Shown piece by piece: positions 8,995 to 18,140 of a DNA stretch of 64,000 bases (within the stretch, counting starts at the first letter, position 1; every line of letters begins with the position of its first letter). The stretch is from an uncultured Alphaproteobacteria bacterium. GTDB lineage: Bacteria; Pseudomonadota; Alphaproteobacteria; HIMB59; GCA-002718135. The position numbers and the translations under genes are program-made. The notes under the pieces are model-generated. The model ran no database searches and was not told the DNA's origin. It worked only from the letters and a program-made list of their open reading frames with translations. The stretch covers positions 62,001 to 126,000 of the forward strand of contig CACMKZ010000001.1 in the NCBI GenBank assembly GCA_902614375.1, given 5' to 3'.

Positions 8995-10917
8995 ATGGAA
9001 ATCAAAAAAAATTGGCTTGATAATGCAAAGGTTAATGAAGAAAGGTATTCTTCAATGTATAATCAGTCTCTTCAAAATAATGATGAATTTTGGACTGAGC
9101 ATGCAAACAGAATTAATTGGTTTAAAAAATTTACAAAAATCAAAAGTATAAAATATTCTAAGGACGATGTAAGTATTAAATGGTTTGAAGATGGTAATCT
9201 TAATGTATCTTATAATTGTATAGATAGGCATGCTAAAAATTATCCTGATAGAATTGCAATAATTTGGGAAGGAGATGACCCAAATGAAACAAAAAAAATA
9301 ACATACAACGACCTATTAATAAATGTATCAAAAGCAGCAAATGTATTAAAAAAAATTGGTGTAAAAAAGGGTGATCGAGTAACAATATACTTAACGATGA
9401 TACCTGAGTTAGCTTACATTATGTTAGCATGTGCAAGAATTGGAGCAGTTCACTCAATTATATTTGGAGGCTTTTCTGCAGAGTCGATAGCAGGTAGAAT
9501 AAAAGATTGTAAATCAGAATATGTAATAACCGCAGATGAAGGAGTTAGAGGTGGAAAAACTATTCCTTTGAAATTAACAACGGATAAAGCTTTGGAATCA
9601 TGTCCGAATGTAAAAAAATGTTTAGTTGTTAAGAGGACAAATAAGGATATAGATTTAAAAAAAGATAGAGATATATTTTATGATGATATTTTAAAAGATG
9701 TTGATAGTTTTTGTGAACCAGAAATCTTAAACGCTGAAGATCCATTGTTCATTTTATATACCTCAGGGTCAACTGGCAAACCAAAGGGTGTAATGCATAC
9801 AACAGGCGGATATATAGTTTATGCATCAATGACTCATGAATATATCTTTAATTACAAAGATGAAGATATATACTGGTGTACTGCAGACATAGGCTGGATT
9901 ACTGGTCATAGTTATATAATTTATGGACCGCTTGCTAATGGCGCTACAACTTTGATGTTCGAAGGCGTCCCTAATTATCCTGACTTCTCAAGATTTTGGC
10001 AAATAGTTGATAAACATAAAGTAAATATATTTTACACTGCACCAACTGCTATTAGAGCTTTGATGAGAGAAGGTGATGATTATGTTACAAAAACTAGCAG
10101 ATCATCCTTAAAACTATTAGGAACGGTTGGTGAGCCTATTAATCCAGAAGCATGGAAGTGGTACTTTGAAGTACCAGGTAATTCAAAATGTCCAATTGTA
10201 GACACATGGTGGCAAACTGAGACAGGTGGGATACTAATATCACCTCAGACTGGTGCTATAAAATTAAAACCAGGTTCTGCCTCAAAACCTTTTTATGGAA
10301 TAGAACCATGTATTGTTGATAAAGATGGCAATGAATTAGAAGGTGAATGTGAAGGAATGTTATGTATGAAACGTTCATGGCCTGGTCAAATGCGAACCGT
10401 TTATGGAGATCATAAAAGATTTATTGATACTTATTTTTCACAATTTGATGGAAAATATTTTACTGGAGATGGATGTAAAAGAGATAAAGATGGATATTAT
10501 TGGATTACAGGAAGAGTAGATGATGTGATAATTGTATCTGGGCATAATTTAGGAACTGCTGAAATAGAAAGTGCATTTGTATCACATAAAGATGTTTCTG
10601 AAGCTGCTGTTGTGGGTTATCCTCATGATATAAAAGGTAATGGTTTATATTGTTATGTTTCACTGAAAGTTGGTGTGGAAAAATCAGAAGAATTAGTTTT
10701 GAATTTGAAAAAAACTATAAGGGAAAAAATTGGACCTATCGCCACTCCTGATTTTATACATGTTACTGCAGGATTACCAAAGACTAGATCAGGAAAAATT
10801 ATGAGAAGAATATTAAGAAAAATAGCTTCAAATGATTTTGAAAACTTAGGAGATACCTCAACGTTAGCAGACCCTTCTGTTGTAAATAATTTGATTGAAA
10901 ATAGAGAAAATAAATAA
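8995..10917 (+). CDS. acsA: Acetyl-CoA synthetase
   Basis: 640 residues, full length. Converts acetate, ATP and CoA to acetyl-CoA via acetyl-AMP. Visible are the adenylate-forming P-loop [19 protein letters not shown] (~257-275), the acetate/AMP motif WWQTETGG (~408), the hinge and core region [18 protein letters not shown], and the C-terminal [14 protein letters not shown] with the lysine that is usually acetylated to control activity. It follows the EVE gene after 55 bases on the same strand and converges on tdk with only 2 bases between stops. The product is a central acetate-scavenging enzyme in the cytoplasm. Confidence 0.97.
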   Translation: MEIKKNWLDNAKVNEERYSSMYNQSLQNNDEFWTEHANRINWFKKFTKIKSIKYSKDDVSIKWFEDGNLNVSYNCIDRHAKNYPDRIAIIWEGDDPNETKKITYNDLLINVSKAANVLKKIGVKKGDRVTIYLTMIPELAYIMLACARIGAVHSIIFGGFSAESIAGRIKDCKSEYVITADEGVRGGKTIPLKLTTDKALESCPNVKKCLVVKRTNKDIDLKKDRDIFYDDILKDVDSFCEPEILNAEDPLFILYTSGSTGKPKGVMHTTGGYIVYASMTHEYIFNYKDEDIYWCTADIGWITGHSYIIYGPLANGATTLMFEGVPNYPDFSRFWQIVDKHKVNIFYTAPTAIRALMREGDDYVTKTSRSSLKLLGTVGEPINPEAWKWYFEVPGNSKCPIVDTWWQTETGGILISPQTGAIKLKPGSASKPFYGIEPCIVDKDGNELEGECEGMLCMKRSWPGQMRTVYGDHKRFIDTYFSQFDGKYFTGDGCKRDKDGYYWITGRVDDVIIVSGHNLGTAEIESAFVSHKDVSEAAVVGYPHDIKGNGLYCYVSLKVGVEKSEELVLNLKKTIREKIGPIATPDFIHVTAGLPKTRSGKIMRRILRKIASNDFENLGDTSTLADPSVVNNLIENRENK

Positions 10918-10919
10918 AT

Positions 10920-11471
10920 TTACCTTGGCTCCCAATGTTTTAAACATCTAGGTTCATAAATATTTGCTGCACCAACTTGAGTCCTTTCACCGCCCTGTGT
11001 TTTTCTATATGTTTTTGTAGCTTCAATGCCACAAACGTTACAAAAGCCATAAATTTTGATTATTTTATCTGATAAACCTAAAAGCATTGAGGATGTTTCC
11101 CAAGGTTTCCCTCTTGAGTCTTGATCGAGACCAGCACAAACCACATCTATACCTTTGCTTAAAATAACCTCTACATTGTTAAGTGTATCATGTGTATCCA
11201 TAAATTGAATTTCATCAAGAAAAACCATATCAACATTTTTTTTTTCAAAAGAAAATTTTTTTAGTACTGCATCCCAGTGACTCATAGCAAAACATTCATG
11301 GCTTAAATCATTATGAGTAATGATTTTTTCATTAGAATATCTATTATCTATACTAGGTTTAATAACTATAATTTTTTTATTTTGATGTTTAGCCCAAAGA
11401 ATTCTTTTTAGTAGTTCGCTTGTTTTGCCAGCAAACATTGCTCCCACTATAGTTTCAAGATTACCTCGCAT
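10920..11471 (-). CDS. tdk: Thymidine kinase
   Basis: 183 residues. Phosphorylates thymidine with ATP in pyrimidine salvage. Visible are the P-loop VGAMFAGKTSELLKR (~9-23), the Walker B/DExQ motif MVFLDEIQFMD, the lasso-domain cysteines CNVCG (~141) and later ERTQVGAANIYEPRC. The N-terminus (MRGNLETIVGAMFAGKT) fits family starts. The gene is monocistronic, convergent with acsA, with a 70-base divergent spacer to rsmB on its other side. Confidence 0.95.
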   Translation of the reverse strand: MRGNLETIVGAMFAGKTSELLKRILWAKHQNKKIIVIKPSIDNRYSNEKIITHNDLSHECFAMSHWDAVLKKFSFEKKNVDMVFLDEIQFMDTHDTLNNVEVILSKGIDVVCAGLDQDSRGKPWETSSMLLGLSDKIIKIYGFCNVCGIEATKTYRKTQGGERTQVGAANIYEPRCLKHWEPR

Positions 11472-11541
11472 AACTCAGTATATTTTATTTATAATTAATA
11501 TTATATAATTAATTTAAAAAAATTATAGATTATTTTCGGAT

Positions 11542-12810
11542 ATGATCAAAGGTGAAAAAATTAGATTTGATATACATAATATTTTATATTCAATTTACAA
11601 GTTAAACAAAACTTTAAATAGCTCAAGCATAAAAAAAATAATCGATAAGCATGATAAAAAAGACATTTCCTTTTTAAATAATGTAACTCTCAACTCTATG
11701 CGTTTCCATCTACATTCATCAAGAATAATTGGTAAATATATAAAAAAAAAAATAAGAGATAAAGAAAAGATATTATTAATCAGTGCAATAACTCAAATTG
11801 TATTCTTAGGTTTCAAAGACTACGCGGTGGTTAATTGTTCAGTAGAAATTGCAAAAAAATTAAATTTACATCATGGTTTAATTAATGCCGTCTTAAAAAG
11901 TATATCAAAAAATAAAGAGGATTTAAAAAAAATTAATATACAATTTGATGAGTTGCCTGAATGGTTTAAAAATAAAACAATTTCATTAACAGATAATGAA
12001 AAAAATAATTTTATAAAAAATTTTTATAAAGAACCTAGTCTTCACATAGTTTTTAAAAGTGAACAAAAATTAAAAGAATTTGAGGAAGACTTACTAAAAA
12101 CCTCTGAAATATCAGGATTTTTAAAAAATAAAAAAGATTTAAAAAAAATAGAATCTTTTAGAAAAGGAGATTGGTGGGTACAAGATTTTTCATCGTTTTT
12201 TCCTTTATTTAGTTTGCAAATCAAAAAGAGTAATAAAAAATTTTTAGATGCCTGTGCTGCACCAGGGGGTAAAGCTTTTCAAATATTATCACATAATAAT
12301 CAAATTATTTTAAATGATAAGAGCAAAAAAAGAATAAAAATTCTTGAGGAAAACTTAAATCGTTTAAACTTTAAATCAAAAATATCAAATCAGGATTTCA
12401 TAAAATTTAATAATGAACAAAAATTTGATTTTATAATCATTGATGCTCCTTGTTCCTCGGTAGGAACTATAAGGAAAAATCCAGAAATTTTTTTTAAAAA
12501 TAAAGGTCCAAATTTTAAAAACTTAGAAATAATTCAAGGAAATTTATTAAAAAAGGCATCAGTTTTATTAAATAACAAAGGTTATATACTTTATATGACT
12601 TGTTCTTTTTTAGAGGTTGAGACTATTAATCAAATTAATATTTTTTTAAAAAAAAATAGTGACTTTGAATTATTTAATTTTAATTTAGATAAAAAATTTA
12701 TTAAATACTCTAAGTTTATAAAAGAGGGCTTGATGATTACTTTTCCAGATAAAATATTAGAATATAATATTGATGGATATTTTGCTGCTTGTTTAAAAAA
12801 AATTAAATGA
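11542..12810 (+). CDS. rsmB: 16S rRNA m5C967 methyltransferase RsmB
   Basis: 422 residues with the two expected parts: an N-terminal NusB-like RNA-binding domain (~1-130) and a C-terminal SAM-dependent RNA m5C methyltransferase domain. SAM-binding FLDACAAPGGKAFQ lies at ~234-247. The two cysteines of m5C enzymes are in DAPCSS and MTCSF. It methylates C967 of 16S rRNA. Its stop overlaps the start of the heparinase-like gene (ATGA), and the order rsmB-heparinase-purH is a conserved alphaproteobacterial arrangement. Confidence 0.95.
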   Translation: MIKGEKIRFDIHNILYSIYKLNKTLNSSSIKKIIDKHDKKDISFLNNVTLNSMRFHLHSSRIIGKYIKKKIRDKEKILLISAITQIVFLGFKDYAVVNCSVEIAKKLNLHHGLINAVLKSISKNKEDLKKINIQFDELPEWFKNKTISLTDNEKNNFIKNFYKEPSLHIVFKSEQKLKEFEEDLLKTSEISGFLKNKKDLKKIESFRKGDWWVQDFSSFFPLFSLQIKKSNKKFLDACAAPGGKAFQILSHNNQIILNDKSKKRIKILEENLNRLNFKSKISNQDFIKFNNEQKFDFIIIDAPCSSVGTIRKNPEIFFKNKGPNFKNLEIIQGNLLKKASVLLNNKGYILYMTCSFLEVETINQINIFLKKNSDFELFNFNLDKKFIKYSKFIKEGLMITFPDKILEYNIDGYFAACLKKIK

Positions 12811-14339
12811 TTTTATTTTTAAGAAAATGTTTTTTTATATTTGTAATCTTTAATTTCAAATCAAAAAAAAATATAACATTTAATAACTTAAATTTTAAAA
12901 GAATTGATTTTACAAATGATCAACAAGTAAAATCTTATATCTTTAAAAAAGATTTTTATAAAAACAAAAATAAAAATATACACAGTTTTGATTTCTTAAA
13001 TTTTTCAAAAAAATTAGGAGGTAAACTAGGTATTAATCTTTCAAAAGAGTCTATATTTGGATGGTACAAAATTAACAAAAATAAAATTAACTTTCCATGG
13101 TCAGAAGACTTATGTTCAAGAAGATTAATTAATCTATTATACAATTATGAATATATTAATTCATCACTATCTATAAATGATAAAAAAAAATTAGACTCAA
13201 TAATTTTTTTTCATATGCAAAGAGTTTTATATGATTACAAAACGAAAAAAAGTAATGATATCACCTCTTTTGATCTTTTAGCATTTTTACTCAGTTCATT
13301 AATATTAAAACAAATTAATCTAAATAAAATAAATTTTATTAAATTTATACTTGAATCGCAAATTGATAAACTTGGAATGCATAAAAGTTATAATATTTTA
13401 GAGCATTCCAAATTTATTAATAATCAAAACGAAATTAGAAATATCTTTCTTTTTTTTGATGTAAAAAATATTGAAAATTTTGATAATTTAATTTTAAAAA
13501 CAACTTCAGTTTTAAACCAATACTTCCACGACGATGGTAGCTTCCCTCTTTTTAATGGTACGAATAATATCTATACAAAAATTATAAATGAATCATTAAA
13601 TAAAGACACATATTTAAAAAGAAGAAATTTTGCAAATATTGATAATGGTATAGCATTTTATACTGATAAAAATAAAAGAGTTTTTTTTGATGTAGTTCAA
13701 CCTACAAAAAATAGAATGAGCTCTAATTTAAGTGCTGGTACGCTAGCTTTCGAACTTAGTGGTTTTGGAGAAAAAGTGATCACTAATTGTGGTGCATCTG
13801 AAAACTTTGGTAAAAATCCAGAATACTTAAGGTATAGTGCAGCACATAGTACGATTATATTAGAAAATACAAATATTAGTGAAATTAAAGAAGGAAATCC
13901 TCATATAAAATTTCCACAGTCGGTAAGTTTTAGAAATGAGTCTAGTGATGATGATGAAATCTTCGAAGGATCTCATAATGGGTATCTTAAAAAATTTAAT
14001 AAAATTATTAAAAGAAAATTAATTATAAATAAAAGTAATACTAAGTTAATAGGTGAAGATAGTTTAATTTCATTTAAAGATAATAACAATAGATTAATTT
14101 ATCATATAAGATTTCATCTTGCTGCCGAAATGACTTATAATTTTACAAATAATAAAAAAAATATAATTTTAAGAACAAAATTAAACAATATTTGGTTATT
14201 TAAAAGTGATGTAGAATTAATTATAGAGGATAGTATTTTTGTTGATAATAACATTACAAAACCAACAAAACAAATAGTGATAAAAGGTATAATGTCTGAA
14301 AAAAAAATATTGAAAAAATGGTCAATAGAAAAAATTTAA
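12807..14339 (+). CDS. Heparinase II/III-family protein
   Basis: 510 residues. An alpha-helical N-terminal half (toroid-like in the family) is followed by a beta-rich heparinase II/III domain containing SAGTLAFELSGFGEKVITN, YLRYSAAHSTIILEN and HNGYLKKF. The conserved NCGAS-type and AAHST segments fit alphaproteobacterial members found between rsmB and purH. No convincing signal peptide: the first 20 residues are hydrophobic but lysine interrupts them. The substrate is unknown; family members are polysaccharide lyases or relatives. It overlaps rsmB by 4 bases and the first purH part by 22 bases, implying translational coupling. Confidence 0.8.
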   Translation: MILFLRKCFFIFVIFNFKSKKNITFNNLNFKRIDFTNDQQVKSYIFKKDFYKNKNKNIHSFDFLNFSKKLGGKLGINLSKESIFGWYKINKNKINFPWSEDLCSRRLINLLYNYEYINSSLSINDKKKLDSIIFFHMQRVLYDYKTKKSNDITSFDLLAFLLSSLILKQINLNKINFIKFILESQIDKLGMHKSYNILEHSKFINNQNEIRNIFLFFDVKNIENFDNLILKTTSVLNQYFHDDGSFPLFNGTNNIYTKIINESLNKDTYLKRRNFANIDNGIAFYTDKNKRVFFDVVQPTKNRMSSNLSAGTLAFELSGFGEKVITNCGASENFGKNPEYLRYSAAHSTIILENTNISEIKEGNPHIKFPQSVSFRNESSDDDEIFEGSHNGYLKKFNKIIKRKLIINKSNTKLIGEDSLISFKDNNNRLIYHIRFHLAAEMTYNFTNNKKNIILRTKLNNIWLFKSDVELIIEDSIFVDNNITKPTKQIVIKGIMSEKKILKKWSIEKI

Positions 14340-14914
14340 AAAAAAAATATGCTTTAATTTCAGTATATGACAAAAAAAATTTAAATTACCTTTGTAAAAA
14401 TTTAACCAGGCACAATTATAATTTTATATCAAGCGGTTCTACAGGAAATAAGATTCGTGATATTGGATATGAGTGTATGGATTTAGCAAAATTAACAAAT
14501 TTCAAAGAAATGTTTGATGGTAGAGTGAAGACATTAAATTCATTAATCTATAGCTCATTACTCTATATCCGAGATAATGATTTGCATAAAAAAGAATTTT
14601 TATCATTAAAAATACCAGAAATCGATATTGTGATCGTAAATTTATATCCATTTGAAAAATATTATAAAAAAAATACTAATAAAGAAATTATTGAAATGAT
14701 TGATATAGGAGGGCCAAGTTTATTAAGGGCTGCTAGTAAAAATTTTAAATATATAACACCAATAATTGACATAAATGATTATAAAAAATTGATCATAAAT
14801 TTAGATAAATTTAGAGGCAATACAGATATAAGTTTTAGAAAAAATATGGCTGGGAAGGTTTTTAAAAAGATAAGTGATTATGATAAGTTAATATTTAAAT
14901 GGTTTAATGAATAA
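14318..14914 (+). CDS. purH: IMP cyclohydrolase half of PurH (split gene, part 1)
   Basis: 198 residues equal to the MGS-like IMP cyclohydrolase domain that closes the purine ring of FAICAR to IMP. Landmarks: YALISVYDKKNL, SSGSTGNKI, GRVKTL, VIVNLYPFE, IDIGGPSLLRAASKN. The catalytic-type Lys of VKT, Tyr of NLYPF, Asp of IDIGG and Lys of ASKN are retained, but the usual HPKxHGG following VKTL is replaced by NSLIYSS. It ends after FKWFNE, exactly where bifunctional PurH crosses into its transformylase domain. The next gene starts at an ATG 8 bases before this stop's end (ATGAATAA), in another frame, so the enzyme is encoded as two polypeptides. Confidence 0.88.
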   Translation: MVNRKNLKKKYALISVYDKKNLNYLCKNLTRHNYNFISSGSTGNKIRDIGYECMDLAKLTNFKEMFDGRVKTLNSLIYSSLLYIRDNDLHKKEFLSLKIPEIDIVIVNLYPFEKYYKKNTNKEIIEMIDIGGPSLLRAASKNFKYITPIIDINDYKKLIINLDKFRGNTDISFRKNMAGKVFKKISDYDKLIFKWFNE

Positions 14915-15824
14915 AAAGGAAAACAAAATTAAGCTAAGATATGGAGAAAATCCAAATCAAGATGCTTATTTGATTAAAAACTCAAGAAAATCAGTTTTTG
15001 ATTATCAAATAAGTGGAAAAAAAATAAGTTACAACAACTTAATTGATATTGATAGTGGTTTAAGATGTTTGCAAGAATTTAATGAACCTACTTCAATAAT
15101 TATAAAACATACCAATCCTTGCGGTGTTGCATCAGCTAAAAAAATTGAAACTGCTTTTATTAAATCGTATCAAAGTGATCCAAAAAGTGCCTTTGGTGGT
15201 ATTATTTTTTTGAATAGAAAAGTTAATTTTCATTTAGCAAAAAAAATTTTCAAATATTTTTTTGAGATGATTGTGGCACCAAGTTTTGATAAAAATGCAA
15301 TTAGTCTTTTAAATCAAAAAAAAAACTTAATTTTGTTAAAGACTCCCAATATCAAAAGACAAATCACAGAAAATAAATCTACACTGTTTGGAGAATTATA
15401 CCAAACAAAGGATTTAACACCTATTAATAAAAATTTTCTTAGTCTGGTATCAAAATTGAAAGCGTCATCAAGCTTAATAGAAGATTTAATTTTTTCTCTA
15501 AAAGTAGCAAAACATTTAAAATCAAATGCAATTGTTTTATCAAGAAATAAACAAACTCTTGGCTTAGGCAATGGACAAACAAATAGAGTTGATGCTCTAA
15601 ATTTTGCAATTAATAATAAAAATTTATATTTTAAAAATAAAAAATTTGTTTGTGCTTCTGATGGATTTTTTCCATTTACTGATAGTATAGATATTCTTAA
15701 TAAAAATGGGTGTCGTGTCGTTGCACAACCAAGTGGTTCAATTAATGATAAAAAAATAGTTTTATTTTCTATCAAAAATAAAATTTCATTATACTTTATC
15801 AAAAACAGGTTATTTAAACATTGA
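14907..15824 (+). CDS. purH: AICAR transformylase half of PurH (split gene, part 2)
   Basis: 305 residues covering the AICAR formyltransferase domain, which adds a formyl group from 10-formyl-THF to AICAR. Seen: LRYGENPNQDA at the domain start, the catalytic Lys-His in IIIKHTNPCGVA, SAFGGII, GNGQTNRVDAL, SDGFFPFTDSID and VAQPSGSI. The C-terminus (FIKNRLFKH) matches the usual RHFRH-like end, so nothing is missing. It has its own ATG overlapping the stop of part 1 by 8 bases. Both halves keep their motifs, so this looks like a working fission (or a programmed or recent frameshift), not decay. Confidence 0.88.
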   Translation: MNKKENKIKLRYGENPNQDAYLIKNSRKSVFDYQISGKKISYNNLIDIDSGLRCLQEFNEPTSIIIKHTNPCGVASAKKIETAFIKSYQSDPKSAFGGIIFLNRKVNFHLAKKIFKYFFEMIVAPSFDKNAISLLNQKKNLILLKTPNIKRQITENKSTLFGELYQTKDLTPINKNFLSLVSKLKASSSLIEDLIFSLKVAKHLKSNAIVLSRNKQTLGLGNGQTNRVDALNFAINNKNLYFKNKKFVCASDGFFPFTDSIDILNKNGCRVVAQPSGSINDKKIVLFSIKNKISLYFIKNRLFKH

Positions 15825-15976
15825 ATTATAAAAACAAAATTCCAAGATATGTTAAAGATCTTATAAAAAATAATCCAAAAATTACTTCAGGGAGAAAAAA
15901 CTTTACTGAACACCATTTTAGAATTGTTGACACTATAAAGCTAATAAAAAAATATATTAATAGTAAATCAAAATAG
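15821..15976 (+). CDS. Possible small basic protein after purH (51 aa)
   Basis: A 51-codon frame begins with TTG overlapping the purH stop (TTGA) and ends TAG. The product is lysine-rich and soluble (ends KLIKKYINSKSK) with an internal RYVKDLIKNNPKI segment that looks like ordinary helix-forming protein sequence. There is no ATG and no clear ribosome binding site, so translation would rely on coupling to purH. I recognise no family. It could be a small conserved protein or chance. Confidence 0.3.
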   Translation: MNYKNKIPRYVKDLIKNNPKITSGRKNFTEHHFRIVDTIKLIKKYINSKSK

Positions 15977-16043
15977 CTATTAATTACATTAGTTTTTTTT
16001 GATTTGTTTACTGTAACAATAAATTGCTATAAAATATAAATGT

Positions 16044-16643
16044 ATGACCAAGCCTAACTTACTTTTTCCAACGCCTGTTTGGACTATACAACTTGATAAT
16101 TATAAAGATATTAATGAGGAAATGTATAATTTTATAAAATCTGAACAATCAAGAGATAAAGTTGGTATTAATAAAAGTAATGTTAAAGGTTGGCACTCAA
16201 AAGATTTTGAGCTTGAAATGGATAAACCACAAAAATTTATTTCATTTATATTACCCGCAATACAACAAGTAATGACAGATATGAATTGGGAAAAAGAAAA
16301 ACAAGTAGTTAAAATAAATAATATGTGGGCAATAATAAATACTGGTGGAGCAGCCAACCTAAGACATCAGCATGGAAATAGTACTATTAGTGGTGCGTAT
16401 TATGTAAGAGCACCAAAAAGTTGTGGTGATATAGTTTTTTATGATCCAAGGCCTGCCCCAGTATATTCACATCCTAATGTAAAAGCGCCGAATTTTTTAA
16501 ATGCTCAAGTAAATGGAATAAGTCCAAAAGAAGGTGCTTTAGTTTTATTTCCTAGTTTCTTAGATCACTCAGTCAATGAAAACGAATCAAATGAAGAACG
16601 TATTGTTATTAGCTTTAATATTAGATTGGGTATGAAGTCTTGA
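16044..16643 (+). CDS. Putative 2OG-Fe(II) oxygenase (TIGR02466-like)
   Basis: 199 residues. The N-terminal NLLFPTPVW, the histidine-rich LRHQHGNSTISGAYYVRAP (~108-126), GDIVFYDPRP and the distal FPSFLDHSVNENES ... RIVISFN fit the 2-oxoglutarate/Fe(II)-dependent oxygenase family that TIGR02466 describes. The first histidine pair and the later DHSV histidine would supply iron ligands and the Arg near the C-terminus would bind 2OG. The substrate is unknown. It is convergent with a second, distantly related member 11 bases away, at the edge of a glycan/sulfate cluster. Confidence 0.78.
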   Translation: MTKPNLLFPTPVWTIQLDNYKDINEEMYNFIKSEQSRDKVGINKSNVKGWHSKDFELEMDKPQKFISFILPAIQQVMTDMNWEKEKQVVKINNMWAIINTGGAANLRHQHGNSTISGAYYVRAPKSCGDIVFYDPRPAPVYSHPNVKAPNFLNAQVNGISPKEGALVLFPSFLDHSVNENESNEERIVISFNIRLGMKS

Positions 16644-16654
16644 TTTAAAAAATC

Positions 16655-17338
16655 CTAAAATTTTGTCCAATTACTAAAGTTAGGCATTAAGTGTTCAAAA
16701 CCCTTACTATCCTTTAACATTATGGAAATATCTCCAGAAATTGAAATACGTGGTAAACCAGATTTATTTGGTACGGTTGCATGTGGAGTTTTGGAAGGGA
16801 ATATTATTATTGAATCTTGATCCAAATCAAACATAGATCTATCAGAATTATATGGATTTGCTTTATTAATAAGAGATTTTTCTAATTTACTGTTAGTAAA
16901 TATATTTTTTGCAACTTCATTTTGTAATTCATTAGATCTAAAAATTATACCACCTGATTTTGGTGGTTTAATTAAATAGTATGCAAAACTTATATTTGAT
17001 TGAGAGTGTGTATGGAAATTTATACTTTGTTCATGTTCAGTATATGTTGCCCAAGATCTTTGATAATAAATATCAAGATGATTTGTATTTATTTCAAGTA
17101 AATTTAAGTATTCAATAATAATAGATGATATTTTTTTAGATAAATTTTTAAATAAACTATTGGAAAATAAAAATTCATGACCCTTAGTATCTCCTGTCCA
17201 AGCATATGAAGATTTAGTATTTTCTGAACTCTGTAATTGCATTTTTTTAATCTCATTGACCAAAATAGTTCGCTCTTCTTCTTCAATATGAATTTTATTT
17301 TGCAAAATAGTAAGAGGAAATAAATTAAAAACTTTCAT
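16655..17338 (-). CDS. Putative 2OG-Fe(II) oxygenase (second copy)
   Basis: 227 residues, related in layout to the convergent neighbour: VFNLFPLTILQN at the N-terminus, INFHTHSQSNISFAYYLIKPP (~114-134) with the first iron-ligand histidines, GGIIFRSN, and IIFPSKTPHATVPNKSGLPR with the distal histidine and Arg. Predicted iron/2-oxoglutarate hydroxylase with unknown substrate. Such proteins often occur in glycan and secondary-metabolite clusters. The gene shows no signal peptide and has a 67-base AT-rich spacer from the glycosyltransferase gene further right. Confidence 0.7.
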   Translation of the reverse strand: MKVFNLFPLTILQNKIHIEEEERTILVNEIKKMQLQSSENTKSSYAWTGDTKGHEFLFSNSLFKNLSKKISSIIIEYLNLLEINTNHLDIYYQRSWATYTEHEQSINFHTHSQSNISFAYYLIKPPKSGGIIFRSNELQNEVAKNIFTNSKLEKSLINKANPYNSDRSMFDLDQDSIIIFPSKTPHATVPNKSGLPRISISGDISIMLKDSKGFEHLMPNFSNWTKF

Positions 17339-17405
17339 ATTTATATTTTTACCATTTTTAAAATATACTTAAAAGGAAATTTTCAAATGTAATAATTTGC
17401 AAAAA

Positions 17406-18140
17406 TTATTTGAGCTCTATTTTTTTTACCTCTTGCAGAAAATCTAATATGTCTATTCTGCTATCCTGTAATTTATTTATAATTTGCTTTCCTATAATCC
17501 CTACAAAATGAAAAAAGTTTGGTTTTAATATTTTCTTTGAATTTTGAAGAAATGGCATATAATTCCACTCACTTCCTAACTCTTGAAAGATATTTTTATT
17601 TTCAATTATAAATTCATTTAATAGCATATTGTCAGAGTTTTTACCCTTTGATCTAATTTTATTTTTTAATCTATGTAACATATAAGTAGAAAGCTTATTT
17701 GCTGTTTTGCTATCACACAATGTAACCCCTGAGTTAAAATATTTGATATTACTGTTTAGATTATTAACTTCTCGAAAAATTTTAGCGCTATTTCCTTCGG
17801 GCTCCATAACATTCATTAAGCCATTAATTTCTGGAAGTTGTTGTGCATCTGGATAAATGTACACATCATTATCAATATAAATTGTGAAATCATAATCGTT
17901 TTTAAAATGAAAGTATCTTTCAAATGAATAATGTTTGTTTTTAGTTTCTAAAAAATCAAATTTAGTATAATTTTTTTCATAAACGCTTTCCGTTACTAAT
18001 AAATAATCATAATTAAATTTACTACAATATTCTTTAACTGAGGGAATAAATATTTCCCTTATGGGGTTAATTGTCTGATTATTTCCCCATTGTGTGCCTT
18101 GACCAATGTCGACCTGAATAACTATATGTTTAGATTGCAT
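17406..18140 (-). CDS. Putative GT-A glycosyltransferase
   Basis: About 244 residues from the ATG at 18140 (MQSKHIVIQVDIGQGTQ); an upstream ATG at 18176 would add 12 residues and a 47-base overlap with the preceding gene. Seen: an N-terminal VIQVDIGQG strand, YLLVTESVY, and the DxD-type metal motif FTIYIDNDVYIYPDA, followed by FNSGVTLCD, typical of GT-A enzymes that recruit a nucleotide sugar. No membrane segment. It is overlapped by the sulfotransferase gene immediately upstream, so the pair likely decorates the same glycan. Donor and acceptor unknown. Confidence 0.68.
   Translation of the reverse strand: MQSKHIVIQVDIGQGTQWGNNQTINPIREIFIPSVKEYCSKFNYDYLLVTESVYEKNYTKFDFLETKNKHYSFERYFHFKNDYDFTIYIDNDVYIYPDAQQLPEINGLMNVMEPEGNSAKIFREVNNLNSNIKYFNSGVTLCDSKTANKLSTYMLHRLKNKIRSKGKNSDNMLLNEFIIENKNIFQELGSEWNYMPFLQNSKKILKPNFFHFVGIIGKQIINKLQDSRIDILDFLQEVKKIELK

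Noticed and set aside
15314-15802. A 162-codon minus-strand frame inside the second purH part
   Set aside because: The plus strand clearly encodes AICAR transformylase motifs here.
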